Notes under the pieces: model-generated
Told to the model about the DNA's origin: nothing
The model's database searches: none
The model's input: only the letters and a program-made list of their open reading frames with translations
Position numbers and translations under genes: made by a program
DNA from: Piscicola geometra
Lineage: Eukaryota; Annelida; Clitellata; Hirudinida; Piscicolidae
NCBI GenBank assembly: GCA_943735955.1
Contig: OX030956.1
Location: 16,271,524 to 16,335,523, forward strand
Length of the DNA: 64,000 nucleotides
Direction of reading: 5' to 3'
Shown here: positions 14,936-30,024 of the stretch, piece by piece
Position numbering within the stretch: position 1 is the stretch's first letter
Layout of the letters: the number at the start of each line of letters is the position of its first letter

Positions 14936-17900
14936 AAACAATATATGTAAATATGCAATATATGTAAATATGCAATATATGTAAATATGCAATATATGTA
15001 AATTTGCAATATATGTTAAAATGCAATATATGTAAATATGCAATATATGAAAACATGCAATATATGTAAATATGCAATATATGTAAATATGCAATACATG
15101 TAAATATGCAATATATGTGAATATGCAATATATGTAAATATGCAATATATGTAAATATGCAATATATGTAAATATGCAATATATGTAAATATGCAATATA
15201 TGTAAATATGCAATATATGTAAATATGCAATATATGTAAATATGCAATATATGTAAAGATGCAATATATGTAAATATGCAATATATGCAAATATGCAATA
15301 TATGTAAATATGCAATACATGTAAATATGCAATATACGTAAATATGCAGTATATGTAAATATGCAATATATGTAAATATGCAATATATGTAAATATGCAA
15401 TATATGTAAATATGCAATATATGTAAATATGCAATATATGTAAATATGCAATATATGTAAATATGCAATATGTAAATATGCAATATATGTAAATATGCAA
15501 TATATGTAAATATGCAATATATGTAAATATGCAATATATGTAAATATGCAATGTATGTAAATATGCAATATATGTAAATAAGCAATATATGTAAATATGC
15601 AATATATGTAAATATGCAATATATGTAAATAAGCAATATATGTAAATATGCAATATATGTAAATATGCAATATATGAAAACATGCAATATATGTAAATAT
15701 GCAATATATGTAAATATGCAATATATGTAAATATGCAATATATGTGAATATGCAATATATGTAAATGTGCAATATATGTAAATATGCAATATATGTAAAT
15801 ATGCAATATATGAAAATATGCAATATATGTAAATATGCAATATATGTAAATATGCAATATATGTAAATATGCAATATATGCAAATATGCAATATATGTAA
15901 ACATGCAATACATGTAAATATGCAATATACGTAAATATGCAATATATGTAAATATGCAATATATGTAAATATGCATTATATGTAAATATGCAATATATGT
16001 AAATATGCAATATATGTAAATAAGCAATATATTTAAATATGCAATATATGTAAATATGCAATATATGTAAATATGCAATATATGTAAATTTGCAATATAT
16101 GTTAAAATGCAATATATGTAAATATGCAATATATGAAAACATGCAATATATGTAAATATGCAATATATGTAAATATGCAATACATGTAAATATGCAATAT
16201 ATGTGAATATGCAATATATGTAAATATGCAATATATGTAAATATGCAATATATGTAAATATGCAATATATGTAAATATGCAATATATGTAAATATGCAAT
16301 ATATGTAAATATGCAATATATGTAAATATGCAATATATGTAAAGATGCAATATATGTAAATATGCAATATATGCAAATATGCAATATATGTAAATATGCA
16401 ATACATGTAAATATGCAATATACGTAAATATGCAATATATGTAAATATGCAATATATGTAAATATGCAATATATGTAAATATGCAATATATGTAAATATG
16501 CAATATATGTAAATATGCAATATATGTAAATATGCAATATATGTAAATATGCAAGATGTAAATATGCAATATATGTAAATATGCAATATATGTAAATATG
16601 CAATATATGTAAATATGCAATATATGTAAATATGCAATGTATGTAAATATGCAATATATGTAAATAAGCAATATATGTAAATATGCAATATATGTAAATA
16701 TGCAATATATGTAAATAAGCAATATATGTAAATATGCAATATATGTAAATATGCAATATATGAAAACATGCAATATATGTAAATATGCAATATATGTAAA
16801 TATGCAATATATGTAAATATGCAATATATGTGAATATGCAATATATGTAAATATGCAATATATGTAAATAAGCAATATATGTAAATATGCAATATATGTA
16901 AATATGCAATATATGAAAACATGCAATATATGTAAATATGCAATATATGTAAATATGCAATATATGTAAATATGCAATATATGTGAATATGCAATATATG
17001 TAAATAAGCAATATATTTAAATATGCAATATATGTAAATATGCAATATATGTAAATATGCAATATATGTAAATTTGCAATATATGTTAAAATGCAATATA
17101 TGTAAATATGCAATATATGAAAACATGCAATATATGTAAATATGCAATATATGTAAATATGCAATACATGTAAATATGCAATATATGTGAATATGCAATA
17201 TATGTAAATATGCAATATATGTAAATATGCAATATATGTAAATATGCAATATATGTAAATATGCAATATATGTAAATATGCAATATATGTAAATATGCAA
17301 TATATGTAAATATGCAATATATGTAAAGATGCAATATATGTAAATATGCAATATATGCAAATATGCAATATATGTAAATATGCAATACATGTAAATATGC
17401 AATATACGTAAATATGCAATATATGTAAATATGCAATATATGTAAATATGCAATATATGTAAATATGCAATATATGTAAATATGCAATATATGTAAATAT
17501 GCAATATATGTAAATATGCAATATATGTAAATATGCAAGATGTAAATATGCAATATATGTAAATATGCAATATATGTAAATATGCAATATATGTAAATAT
17601 GCAATATATGTAAATATGCAATGTATGTAAATATGCAATATATGTAAATAAGCAATATATGTAAATATGCAATATATGTAAATATGCAATATATGTAAAT
17701 AAGCAATATATGTAAATATGCAATATATGTAAATATGCAATATATGAAAACATGCAATATATGTAAATATGCAATATATGTAAATATGCAATATATGTAA
17801 ATATGCAATATATGTGAATATGCAATATATGTAAATGTGCAATATATGTAAATATGCAATATATGTAAATATGCAATATATGAAAATATGCAATATATGT

Positions 17901-18045
17901 AAATATGCAATATATGTAAATATGCAATATATGTAAATATGCAATATATGCAAATATGCAATATATGTAAACATGCAATACATGTAAATATGCAATATAC
18001 GTAAATATGCAATATATGTAAATATGCAATATATGTAAATATGCA
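14935..18045. repeat. Three related ~1 kb higher-order units with 15-bp short monomers
   Basis: Three copies of one marker order lie in series. The GTTAAAATGC marker near 15,015, 16,101 and 17,085 opens each copy. A short 15-bp unit sits inside each: GCAATATGTAAATAT at 15,465 and GCAAGATGTAAATAT at 16,551 and 17,535. The intervals are 1,086 bp (64 units less 2 bp) and 984 bp (58 units less 2 bp). First and third copies match over about 1 kb at an offset of 2,070 bp (122 units less 4 bp), including the ATGCATTATATG unit at 15,971 and 18,041. The middle copy is partly rearranged. The 2-bp deletions act as heritable tags of the copies. Confidence 0.85.
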
Positions 18046-21000
18046 TTATATGTAAATATGCAATATATGTAAATATGCAATATATGTAAAGATGCAATAT
18101 ATGTAAATATGCAATATATGTATAAATGCATAACATGTAAATATGCAATATATGTAAATATGCAATATATGTAAATATGCAATATATGTAAATATGCAAT
18201 ATATGTAAATATGCAATATATGTAAATATGCAATATATGTAAATATGCAATATATGTAATTATGCAATATATGAAAATATGCAATATAGGTATATATGCA
18301 ACATATGTAAATATGCAATATATGTAAATATGCAATATATGTAAATAAGCAATATATGTAAATATGCAATATATGTAAATATGCAATATATGTAATTATG
18401 CAATATATGAAAATATGCAATATAGGTATATATGCAACATATGTAAATATGCAATATATGTAAATATGCAATATATGTAAATAAGCAATATATGTAAATA
18501 TGCAATATATGTAAATATGCAATATATGTAAATATGCAATATATGTAAATTTGCAATATATGTTAAAATGCAATATATGTAAATATGCAATATATGAAAA
18601 CATGCAATATATGTAAATATGCAATATATGTAAATATGCAATATATGTAAATATGCAATATATGTGAATATGCAATATATGTAAATATGCAATATATGTA
18701 AATATGCAATATATGTAAATATGCAATATATGTAAATATGCAATATATGTAAATATGCCATATATGTAAATATGCAATATATGTAAATATGCAATATATG
18801 TAAATATGCAATATATGTAAAGATGCAATATATGTAAATATGCAATATATGTAAATATGCAATATATGCAAATATGCAATATATGTAAATATGCAATACA
18901 TGTAAGAATGCAATATACGTAAATATGCAATAGATGTAAATATGCAATATATGTAAATATGCATTATATGTAAATATGCAATATATGTAATTATGCAATA
19001 TATGAAAATATGCAATATAGGTATATATGCAACATATGTAAATATGCAATATATGTAAATATGCAATATATGTAAATAAGCAATATATGTAAATATGCAA
19101 TATATGTAAATATGCAATATATGTAAATATGCAATATATGTAAATTTGCAATATATTTTAAAATGCAATATATGTAAATTTGCAATATATGTAAATATGC
19201 AATATATGTAAATATGCAATATATGTGAATATGCAATATATGTAAATATGCAATATATGTAAATATGCAATATATGTAAATATGCAATATATGTAAATAT
19301 GCAATATATGTAAATTTGCTATATATGTTAAAATGCAATATATGTAAATATGCAATATATGAAAACATGCAATATATGTAAATATGCAATATATGTAAAT
19401 ATGCAATATATGTAAATATGCAATATATGTTAATATGCAATATATGTAAATATGCAATATATGTAAATATGCAATATATGTAAATATGCAATATATGTAA
19501 ATATGCAATATATGTAAATATGCAATATATGTAAATATGCAATATATGTAAATTTGCAATATATGTTAAAATGCAATATATGTAAATATGCAATATATGA
19601 AAACATGCAATATATGTAAATATGCAATATATGTAAATATGCAATATATGTAAATATGCAATATATGTGAATATGCAATATATGTAAATATGCAATATAT
19701 GTAAATATGCAATATATGTAAATATGCAATATATGTAAATATGCAATATATGTAAATATGCAATATATGTAAATATGCAATATATGTAAATATGCAATAT
19801 ATGTAAATATGCAATATATGTAAATATGCAATATATGTAAATTTGCAATATATGTAAATATGCAATGTATGTAAATATGCAATATATGTAAATAAGCAAT
19901 ATATGTAAATATGCAATATATGTAATTATGCAATATATGTAAATAAGCAATATATGTAAATATGCAATATATGTAAATATGCAATATATGAAAACATGCA
20001 ATATATGTAAATATGCAATATATGTAAATATGCAATATATGTAAATATGCAATATATGTAAATATGCAATATATGTTAATTTGCAATATATGTTAAAATG
20101 CAATATATGTAAATATGCAATATATGAAAACATGCAATATATGTAAATATTCAATATATGTAAATATGCAATATATGTAAATATGCAATATATGTAAATA
20201 TGCAATATATGTAAATATGCAATATATGTAAATATGCAATATATGTAAATATGCAATATATGTGAATATGCCATATATGTAAATATGCAATATATGTAAA
20301 TATGCAATATATGTAAATATGCAATATATGTAAATATGCAATATATGTAAATATGCAATATATGTAAATATGCAATATATGTAAATATGCAATATATGTA
20401 AATATGCAATATATGTAAATATGCAATATATGCAAATATGCAATATATGTAAACATGCAATACATGTAAATATGCAATATACGTAAATATGCAATATATG
20501 TAAATATGCAATATATGTAAATATGCATTATATGTAAATATGCAATATATGTAAATATGCAATATATGTAAAGATGCAATATATGTAAATATGCAATATA
20601 TGTATAAATGCATAACATGTAAATATGCAATATATGTAAATATGCAATATATGTAAATATGCAATATATGTAAATATGCAATATATGTAAATATGCAATA
20701 TATGTAAATATGCAATATATGAAAATATGCAATATAGGTATATATGCAACATATGTAAATATGCAATATATGTAAATATGCAATATATGTGAATAAGCAA
20801 TATATGTAAATATGCAATATATTTAAATATGCAATATATGTAAATATGCAATATATGTTAATTTGCAATATATGTTAAAATGCAATATATGTAAATATGC
20901 AATATATGAAAACATGCAATATATGTAAATATTCAATATATGTAAATATGCAATATATGTAAATATGCAATATATGTGAATATGCAATATATGTAAATAT

Positions 21001-23030
21001 GCAATATATGTAAATATGCAATATATGTAAATATGCAATATATGTAAATATGCAATATATGTAAATATGCAATATATGTAAATATGCAATATATGTAAAT
21101 ATGCAATATATGTAAAGATGCAATATATGTAAAGATGCAATATATGTAAAGATGCAATATATGCAAATATGCAATATATGTAAATATGCAATACATGTAA
21201 ATATGCAATATACGTAAATATGCAATATATGTAAATATGCAATATATGTAAATATGCAATATATGTAAATATGCAATATATGTAAATATGCAATATATGT
21301 AAATATGCAATATATGTAAATATGCAATATATGTAAATATGCAATATATGTAAATATGCAATATATGTGAATATGCAATATATGTAAGTATGCAATATAT
21401 GTAAATATGCAATATATGTAAATATGCAATATATGTAAATGTGCAATATATGTAAATATGCAATATATGTAAATATGCAATATATGTAAATATGCAATAT
21501 ATGTAAATATGCAATATATGTAAATATGCAATATATGTAAATATGCAATATATGCAAATATGCAATATATGTAAACATGCAATACATGTAAATATGCAAT
21601 ATACGTAAATATGCAATATATGTAAATATGCAATATATGTAAATATGCATTATATGTAAATATGCAATATATGTAAATATGCAATATATGTAAAGATGCA
21701 ATATATGTAAATATGCAATATATGTATAAATGCATAACATGTAAATATGCAATATATGTAAATATGCAATATATGTAAATATGCAATATATGTAAATATG
21801 CAATATATGTAAAAATGCAATATATGTAAATATGCAATATATGTAAATATGCAATATATGTAATTATGCAATATATGAAAATATGCAATATAGGTATATA
21901 TGCAACATATGTAAATATGCAATATATGTAAATATGCAATATATGTAAATAAGCAATATATGTAAATATGCAATATATGTAAATATGCAATATATGTAAA
22001 TATGCAATATATGTAAATTTGCAATATATGTTAAAATGCAATATATGTAAATATGCAATATATGAAAACATGCAATATATGTAAATATGCAATATATGTA
22101 AATATGCAATATATGTAAATATGCAATATATGTGAATATGCAATATATGTAAATATGCAATATATGTAAATATGCAATATATGTAAATATGCAATATATG
22201 TAAATATGCAATATATGTAAATATGCAATAAATGTAAATATGCAATATATGTAAATATGCAATATATGTAAATATGCAATATATGTAAAGATGCAATATA
22301 TGTAAATATGCAATATATGTAAATATGCAATATATGCAAATATGCAATATATGTAAATATGCAATACATGTAAGAATGCAATATACGTAAATATGCAATA
22401 TATGTAAATATGCAATATATGTAAATATGCATTATATGTAAATATGCAATATATGTAATTATGCAATATATGAAAATATGCAATATAGGTATATATGCAA
22501 CATATGTAAATATGCAATATATGTAAATATGCAATATATGTAAATAAGCAATATATGTAAATATGCAATATATGTAAATATGCAATATATGTAAATATGC
22601 AATATATGTAAATTTGCAATATATGTTAAAATGCAATATATGTAAATATGCAATATATGTAAATATGCAATATATGTAAATATGCAATATATGTGAATAT
22701 GCAATATATGTAAATATGCAATATATGTAAATATGCAATATATGTAAATATGCAATATATGTAAATATGCAATATATGTAAATTTGCAATATATGTTAAA
22801 ATGCAATATATGTAAATATGCAATATATGAAAACATGCAATATATGTAAATATGCAATATATGTAAATATGCAATATATGTAAATATGCAATATATGTGA
22901 ATATGCAATATATGTAAATATGCAATATATGTAAATATGCAATATATGTAAATATGCAATATATGTAAATATGCAATATATGTAAATATGCAATATATGT
23001 AAATATGCAATATATGTAAATTTGCAATAT
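18045..23030. repeat. 3,468-bp higher-order duplication (204 units)
   Basis: Markers between about 18.1 and 19.56 kb recur at an offset of exactly 3,468 bp, which is 204 units, between about 21.65 and 23.03 kb. Examples: TGTAATTATGCAATATATG near 18,391 matches 21,859; the run with ATAGGTATATATGCAACATATG (two adjacent variant units) matches; the GTAAGAATGC unit near 18,903 matches 22,371. Differences are few substitutions, for example GCCATATATG against GCAATAAATG within the matched segments. The stretch 19.56-21.6 kb between the matched parts contains the same marker vocabulary in other orders, with the GTTAAAATGC marker near 19,569, 20,093 and 20,876. Confidence 0.85.
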
Positions 23031-26000
23031 ATGTTAAAATGCAATATATGTAAATATGCAATATATGAAAACATGCAATATATGTAAATATGCAATATAT
23101 GTAAATATGCAATATATGTAAATATGCAATATATGTGAATATGCAATATATGTAAATATGCAATATATGTAAATATGCAATATATGTAAATATGCAATAT
23201 ATGTAAATATGCAATATATGTAAATATGCAATATATGTAAATATGCAATATATGTAAATATGCAATATATGTAAATATGCAATATATGTAAATATGCAAT
23301 ATATGTAAATATGCAATGTATGTAAATATGCAATATATGTAAATAAGCAATATATGTAAATATGCAATATATGTAATTATGCAATCTATGTAAATAAGCA
23401 ATATATGTAAATATGCAATATATGTAAATATGCAATATATGAAAACATGCAATATATGTAAATATGCAATATATGTAAATATGCAATATATGTAAATATG
23501 CAATATATGTGAATATGCCATATATGTAAATATGCAATATATGTAAATATGCAATATATGTAAATATGCAATATATGTAAATATGCAATATATGTAAATA
23601 TGCAATATATGTAAATATGCAATATATGTAAATATGCAAAATATGTAAATATGCAATATATGTAAATATGCAATATATGTAAATATGCAATATATGTAAA
23701 TATGCAATATACGTAAATATGCAATATATGTAAATATGCAATATATGTAAATATGCATTATATGTAAATATGCAATATATGTAAATATGCAATATATGTA
23801 AAGATGCAATATATGTAAATATGCAATATATGTATAAATGCATAACATGTAAATATGCAATATATGTAAATATGCAATATATGTAAATATGCAATATATG
23901 TAAATATGCAATATATGTAAATTTGCAATATATGTTAAAATGCAATATATGTAAATATGCAATATATGAAAACATGCAATATATGTAAATATTCAATATA
24001 TGTAAATATGCAATATATGTAAATATGCAATATATGTGAATATGCAATATATGTAAATATGCAATATATGTAAATATGCAATATATGTAAATATGCAATA
24101 TATGTAAATATGCAATATATGTAAATATGCAATATATGTAAATATGCAATATATGTAAATATGCAATATATGTAAATATGCAATATATGTAAATATGCAA
24201 TATATGCAAATATGCAATATATGTAAACATGCAATACATGTAAATATTCAATATACGTAAATATGCAATATATGTAAATATGCAATATATGTAAATATGC
24301 ATTATATGTAAATATGCAATATATGTAAATATGCAATATATGTAAAGATGCAATATATGTAAATATGCAATACATGTATAAATGCATAACATGTAAATAT
24401 GCAATATATGTAAATATGCAATATATGTAAATATGCAATATATGTAAATAAGCAATATATGTAAATATGCAATATATGTAAATATGCAATATATGTAAAT
24501 ATGCAATATATGTAAATTTGCAATATATGTAAATATGCAATATATGTAAATATGCAATATATGTAAATATGCAATATATGTAAAGATGCAATATATGTAA
24601 ATATGCAATATATGTAAATATGCAATATATGCAAATATGCAATATATGTAAATATGCAATACATGTAAGAATGCAATATACGTAAATATGCAATATATGT
24701 AAATATGCAATATATGTAAATATGCATTATATGTAAATATGCAATATATGTAAATATGCAATATATGTAAATATGCAATATATGTGAATATGCAATATAT
24801 GTAAATATGCAATATATGTAAATATGCAATATATGTAAATATGCAATATATGTAAATATGCAATATATGTAAATATGCAATATATGTAAATATGCAATAT
24901 ATGTAAATATGCAATATATGTAAATATGCAATATATGTAAAGATGCAATATATGTAAATATGCAATATATGTAAATATGCAATATATGCAAATATGCAAT
25001 ATATGTAAATATGCAATACATGTAAGAATGCAATATACGTAAATATGCAATATATGTAAATATGCAATATATGTAAATATGCATTATATGTAAATATGCA
25101 ATATATGTAATTATGCAATATATGAAAATATGCAATATAGGTATATATGCAACATATGTAAATATGCAATATATGTAAATATGCAATATATGTAAATAAA
25201 CAATATATGTAAATATGCAATATATGTAAATATGCAATATATGTAAATATGCAATATATGTAAATTTGCAATATATGTTAAAATGCAATATATGTAAATA
25301 TGCAATATATGTAAATATGCAATATATGTAAATATGCAATATATGTGAATATGCAATATATGTAAATATGCAATATATGTAAATATGCAATATATGTAAA
25401 TATGCAATATATGTAAATATGCAATATATGTAAATTTGCAATATATGTTAAAATGCAATATATGTAAATATGCAATATATGAAAACATGCAATATATGTA
25501 AATATGCAATATATGTAAATATGCAATATATGTAAATATGCAATATATGTAAATATGCAATATATGTAAATATGCAATATATGTAAATATGCAATATATG
25601 TAAATATGCAATATATGTAAATATGCAATATATGTAAATTTGCAATATATGTTAAAATGCAATATATGTAAATATGCAATATATGAAAACATGCAATATA
25701 TGTAAATATGCAATATATGTAAATATGCAATATATGTAAATATGCAATATATGTGAATATGCAATATATGTAAATATGCAATATATGTAAATATGCAATA
25801 TATGCAATATGCAATATATGTAAATATGCAATATATGTAAATATGCAATATATGTAAATATGCAATATATGTAAATATGCAATATATGTAAATATGCAAT
25901 ATATGGAAATATGCAATATATGTAAATATGCAATGTATGTAAATATGCAATATATGTAAATAAGCAATATATGTAAATATGCAATATATGTAATTATGCA

Positions 26001-27480
26001 ATATATGTAAATAAGCAATATATGTAAATATGCAATATATGTAAATATGCAATATATGAAAACATGCAATATATGTAAATATGCAATATATGTAAATATG
26101 CAATATATGTAAATATGCAATATATGTGAATATGCCATATATGTAAATATGCAATATATGTAAATATGCAATATATGTAAATATGCAATATATGTAAATA
26201 TGCAATATATGTAAATATGCAATATATGTAAATATGCAATATATGTAAATATGCAATATATGTAAATATGCAATATATGTAAATATGCAATATATGCAAA
26301 TATGCAATATATGTAAACATGCAATACATGTAAATATGCAATATACGTAAATATGCAATATATGTAAATATGCAATATATGTAAATATGCATTATATGTA
26401 AATATGCAATATATGTAAATATGCAATATATGTAAAGATGCAATATATGTAAATATGCAATATATGTATAAATGCATAACATGTAAATATGCAATATATG
26501 TAAATATGCAATATATGTAAATATGCAATATATGTAAATATGCAATATATGTAAATATGCAATATATGTAATTATGCAATATATGAAAATATGCAATATA
26601 GGTATATATGCAACATATGTAAATATGCAATATATGTAAATATGCAATATATGTGAATAAGCAATATATGTAAATATGCAATATATGTAAATATGCAATA
26701 TATGTAAATATGCAATATATGTAAATTTGCAATATATGTTAAAATGCAATATATGTAAATATGCAATATATGAAAACATGCAATATATGTAAATATTCAA
26801 TATATGTAAAGATGCAATATATGTAAATATGCAATATATGTGAATATGCAATATATGTAAATATGCAATATATGTAAATATGCAATATATGTAAATACGC
26901 AATATATGTAAATATGCAATATATGTAAATATGCAATATATGTAAATATGCAATATATGTAAATATGCAATATATGTAAAGATGCAATATATGTAAATAT
27001 GCAATATATGTAAAGATGCAATATATGCAAATATGCAATATATGTAAATATGCAATACATGTAAGAATGCAATATACGTAAATATGCAATATATGTAAAT
27101 ATGCAATATATGTAAATATGCAATATATGTAAATATGCAATATATGTGAATATGCAATATATGTAAATATGCAATATATGTAAATTTGCAATATATGTTA
27201 AAATGCAATATATGTAAATATGCAATATATGTAAATATGCAATATATGTAAATATGCAATATATGTGAATATGCAATATATGTAAATATGCAATATATGT
27301 AAATATGCAATGTTTGTAATTATGCAATATATGAAAATATGCAATATAGGTATATATGCAACATATGTAAATATGCAATATATGTAAATATGCAATATAT
27401 GTAAATAAGCAATATATGTAAATATGCAATATATGTAAATATGCAATATATGTAAATATGCAATATATGTAAATTTGCAA
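23030..27480. repeat. 17-bp array, domain 2, mixed-order section
   Basis: This part keeps the domain 2 markers (GTTAAAATGC, GTGAATATG, ATGAAAACATGC, GTAAACATGCAATACATG) but the order changes often and no single period dominates. One 16-bp unit at about 25,797-25,812 (GCAATATATGCAATAT) has lost a base. A segment ending near 26,358 matches one ending near 20,494 at an offset of 5,864 bp, which is 345 units less that lost base, so this is a distant copy of the 20 kb section. I see no unique sequence. Confidence 0.7.
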
Positions 27481-29950
27481 TATATGTTAAAATGCAATAT
27501 ATGTAAATATGCAATATATGTAAATATGCAATATATGTAAATATGCAATATATGTGAATATGCAATATATGTAAATATGCAATGTATGTAATTATGCAAT
27601 ATATGAAAATATGCAATATAGGTATATATGCAACATATGTAAATATGCAATATATGTAAATATGCAATATATGTAAATAAGCAATATATGTAAATATGCA
27701 ATATATGTAAATATGCAATATATGTAAATATGCAATATATGTAAATTTGCAATATATGTTAAAATGCATAACATGTAAATATGCAATATATGTAAATATG
27801 CAATATATGTAAATATGCAATATATGTAAATATGCAATATATGTAAATATGCAATGTATGTAATTATGCAATATATGAAAATATGCAATATAGGTATATA
27901 TGCAACATATGTAAATATGCAATATATGTAAATATGCAATATATGTAAATAAGCAATATATGTAAATATGCAATATATGTAAATATGCAATATATGTAAA
28001 TATGCAATATATGTAAATTTGCAATATATGTTAAAATGCAATATATGTAAATATGCAATATATGTAAATATGCAATATATGTAAATATGCAATATATGTG
28101 AATATGCAATATATGTAAATATGCAATATATGTAAATATGCAATATATGTAAATATGCAATATATGTAAATATGCAATATATGTAAATTTGCAATATATG
28201 TTAAAATGCAATATATGTAAATATGCAATATATGAAAACATGCAATATATGTAAATATGCAATATATGTAAATATGCAATATATGTAAATATGCAATATA
28301 TGTGAATATGCAATATATGTAAATATGCAATATATGTAAATATGCAATATATGTAAATATGCAATATATGTAAATATGGAATATATGTAAATATGCAATA
28401 TATGTAAATAAGCAATATATGTAAATATGCAATATATGTAAATATGCAATATATGTAAATATGCAATATATGTAAATTTGCAATATATGTTAAAATGCAA
28501 TATATGTAAATATGCAATATATGTAAATATGCAATATATGTAAATATGCAATATATGTGAATATGCAATATATGTAAATATGCAATATATGTAAATATGC
28601 AATGTATGTAATTATGCAATATATGAAAATATGCAATATAGGTATATATGCAACATATGTAAATATGCAATATATGTAAATATGCAATATATGTAAATAA
28701 GCAATATATGTAAATATGCAATATATGTAAATATGCAATATATGTAAATATGCAATATATGTAAATTTGCAATATATGTTAAAATGCAATATATGTAAAT
28801 ATGCAATATATGTAAATATGCAATATATGTAAATATGCAATATATGTGAATATGCAATATATGTAAATATGCAATGTATGTAATTATGCAATATATGAAA
28901 ATATGCAATATAGGTATATATGCAACATATGTAAATATGCAATATATGTAAATATGCAATATATGTAAATAAGCAATATATGTAAATATGCAATATATGT
29001 AAATATGCAATATATGTAAATATGCAATATATGTAAATTTGCAATATATGTTAAAATGCATAACATGTAAATATGCAATATATGTAAATATGCAATATAT
29101 GTAAATATGCAATATATGTAAATAAGCAATATATGTAAATATGCAATGTATGTAATTATGCAATATATGAAAATATGCAATATAGGTATATATGCAACAT
29201 ATGTAAATATGCAATATATGTAAATATGCAATATATGTAAATAAGCAATATATGTAAATATGCAATATATGTAAATATGCAATATATGTAAATATGCAAT
29301 ATATGTAAATTTGCAATATATGTTAAAATGCAATATATGTAAATATGCAATATATGTAAATATGCAATATATGTAAATATGCAATATATGTGAATATGCA
29401 ATATATGTAAATATGCAATATATGTAAATATGCAATATATGTAAATATGCAATATATGTAAATATGCAATATATGTAAATTTGCAATATATGTTAAAATG
29501 CAATATATGTAAATATGCAATATATGAAAACATGCAATATATGTAAATATGCAATATATGTAAATATGCAATATATGTAAATATGCAATATATGTGAATA
29601 TGCAATATATGTAAATATGCAATATATGTAAATATGCAATATATGTAAATATGCAATATATGTAAATATGGAATATATGTAAATATGCAATATATGTAAA
29701 TCAGCAATATATGTAAATATGCAATATATGTAAATATGCAATATATGTAAATATGCAATATATGTAAATTTGCAATATATGTTAAAATGCAATATATGTA
29801 AATATGCAATATATGTAAATATGCAATATATGTAAATATGCTATATATCTGAATATGCAATATATGTAAATAAGCAATATATGTAAATATGCAATATATG
29901 TAAATATGCAATATATGTAAATATGCAATATATGTAAATTTGCAGTATAT
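27198..29950. repeat. 1,292-bp higher-order repeat (76 units), about two copies
   Basis: The GTTAAAATGC marker falls at 27,486, 27,758, 28,030, 28,200, 28,489, 28,778, 29,050, 29,322, 29,492, 29,781 and 29,951. The intervals in units are 16, 16, 10, 17, 17, then 16, 16, 10, 17, 10. The first five sum to 76 units (1,292 bp), and the order then restarts. Other variants agree at the same offset, including GCAATGTATGTAATTATG near 27,580 and 28,872 and CATAACATG near 27,767 and 29,059. The final interval is 10 rather than 17, so the second copy is truncated or rearranged at its right end. Confidence 0.92.
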
Positions 29951-30024
29951 GTTAAAATGCAATATATGTAAATATGCAATATATGAAAACATGCAATATA
30001 TGTAAATATGCAATATATGTAAAT

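Noticed and set aside
14556..18386. Minus-strand open frame of 1,276 codons, and many similar ones in 1-37.4 kb
   Set aside because: It is the translation of the 17-bp satellite in all phases. It has no domain, no non-repeat part, no gene-like start context, and several such frames overlap in shifted register.
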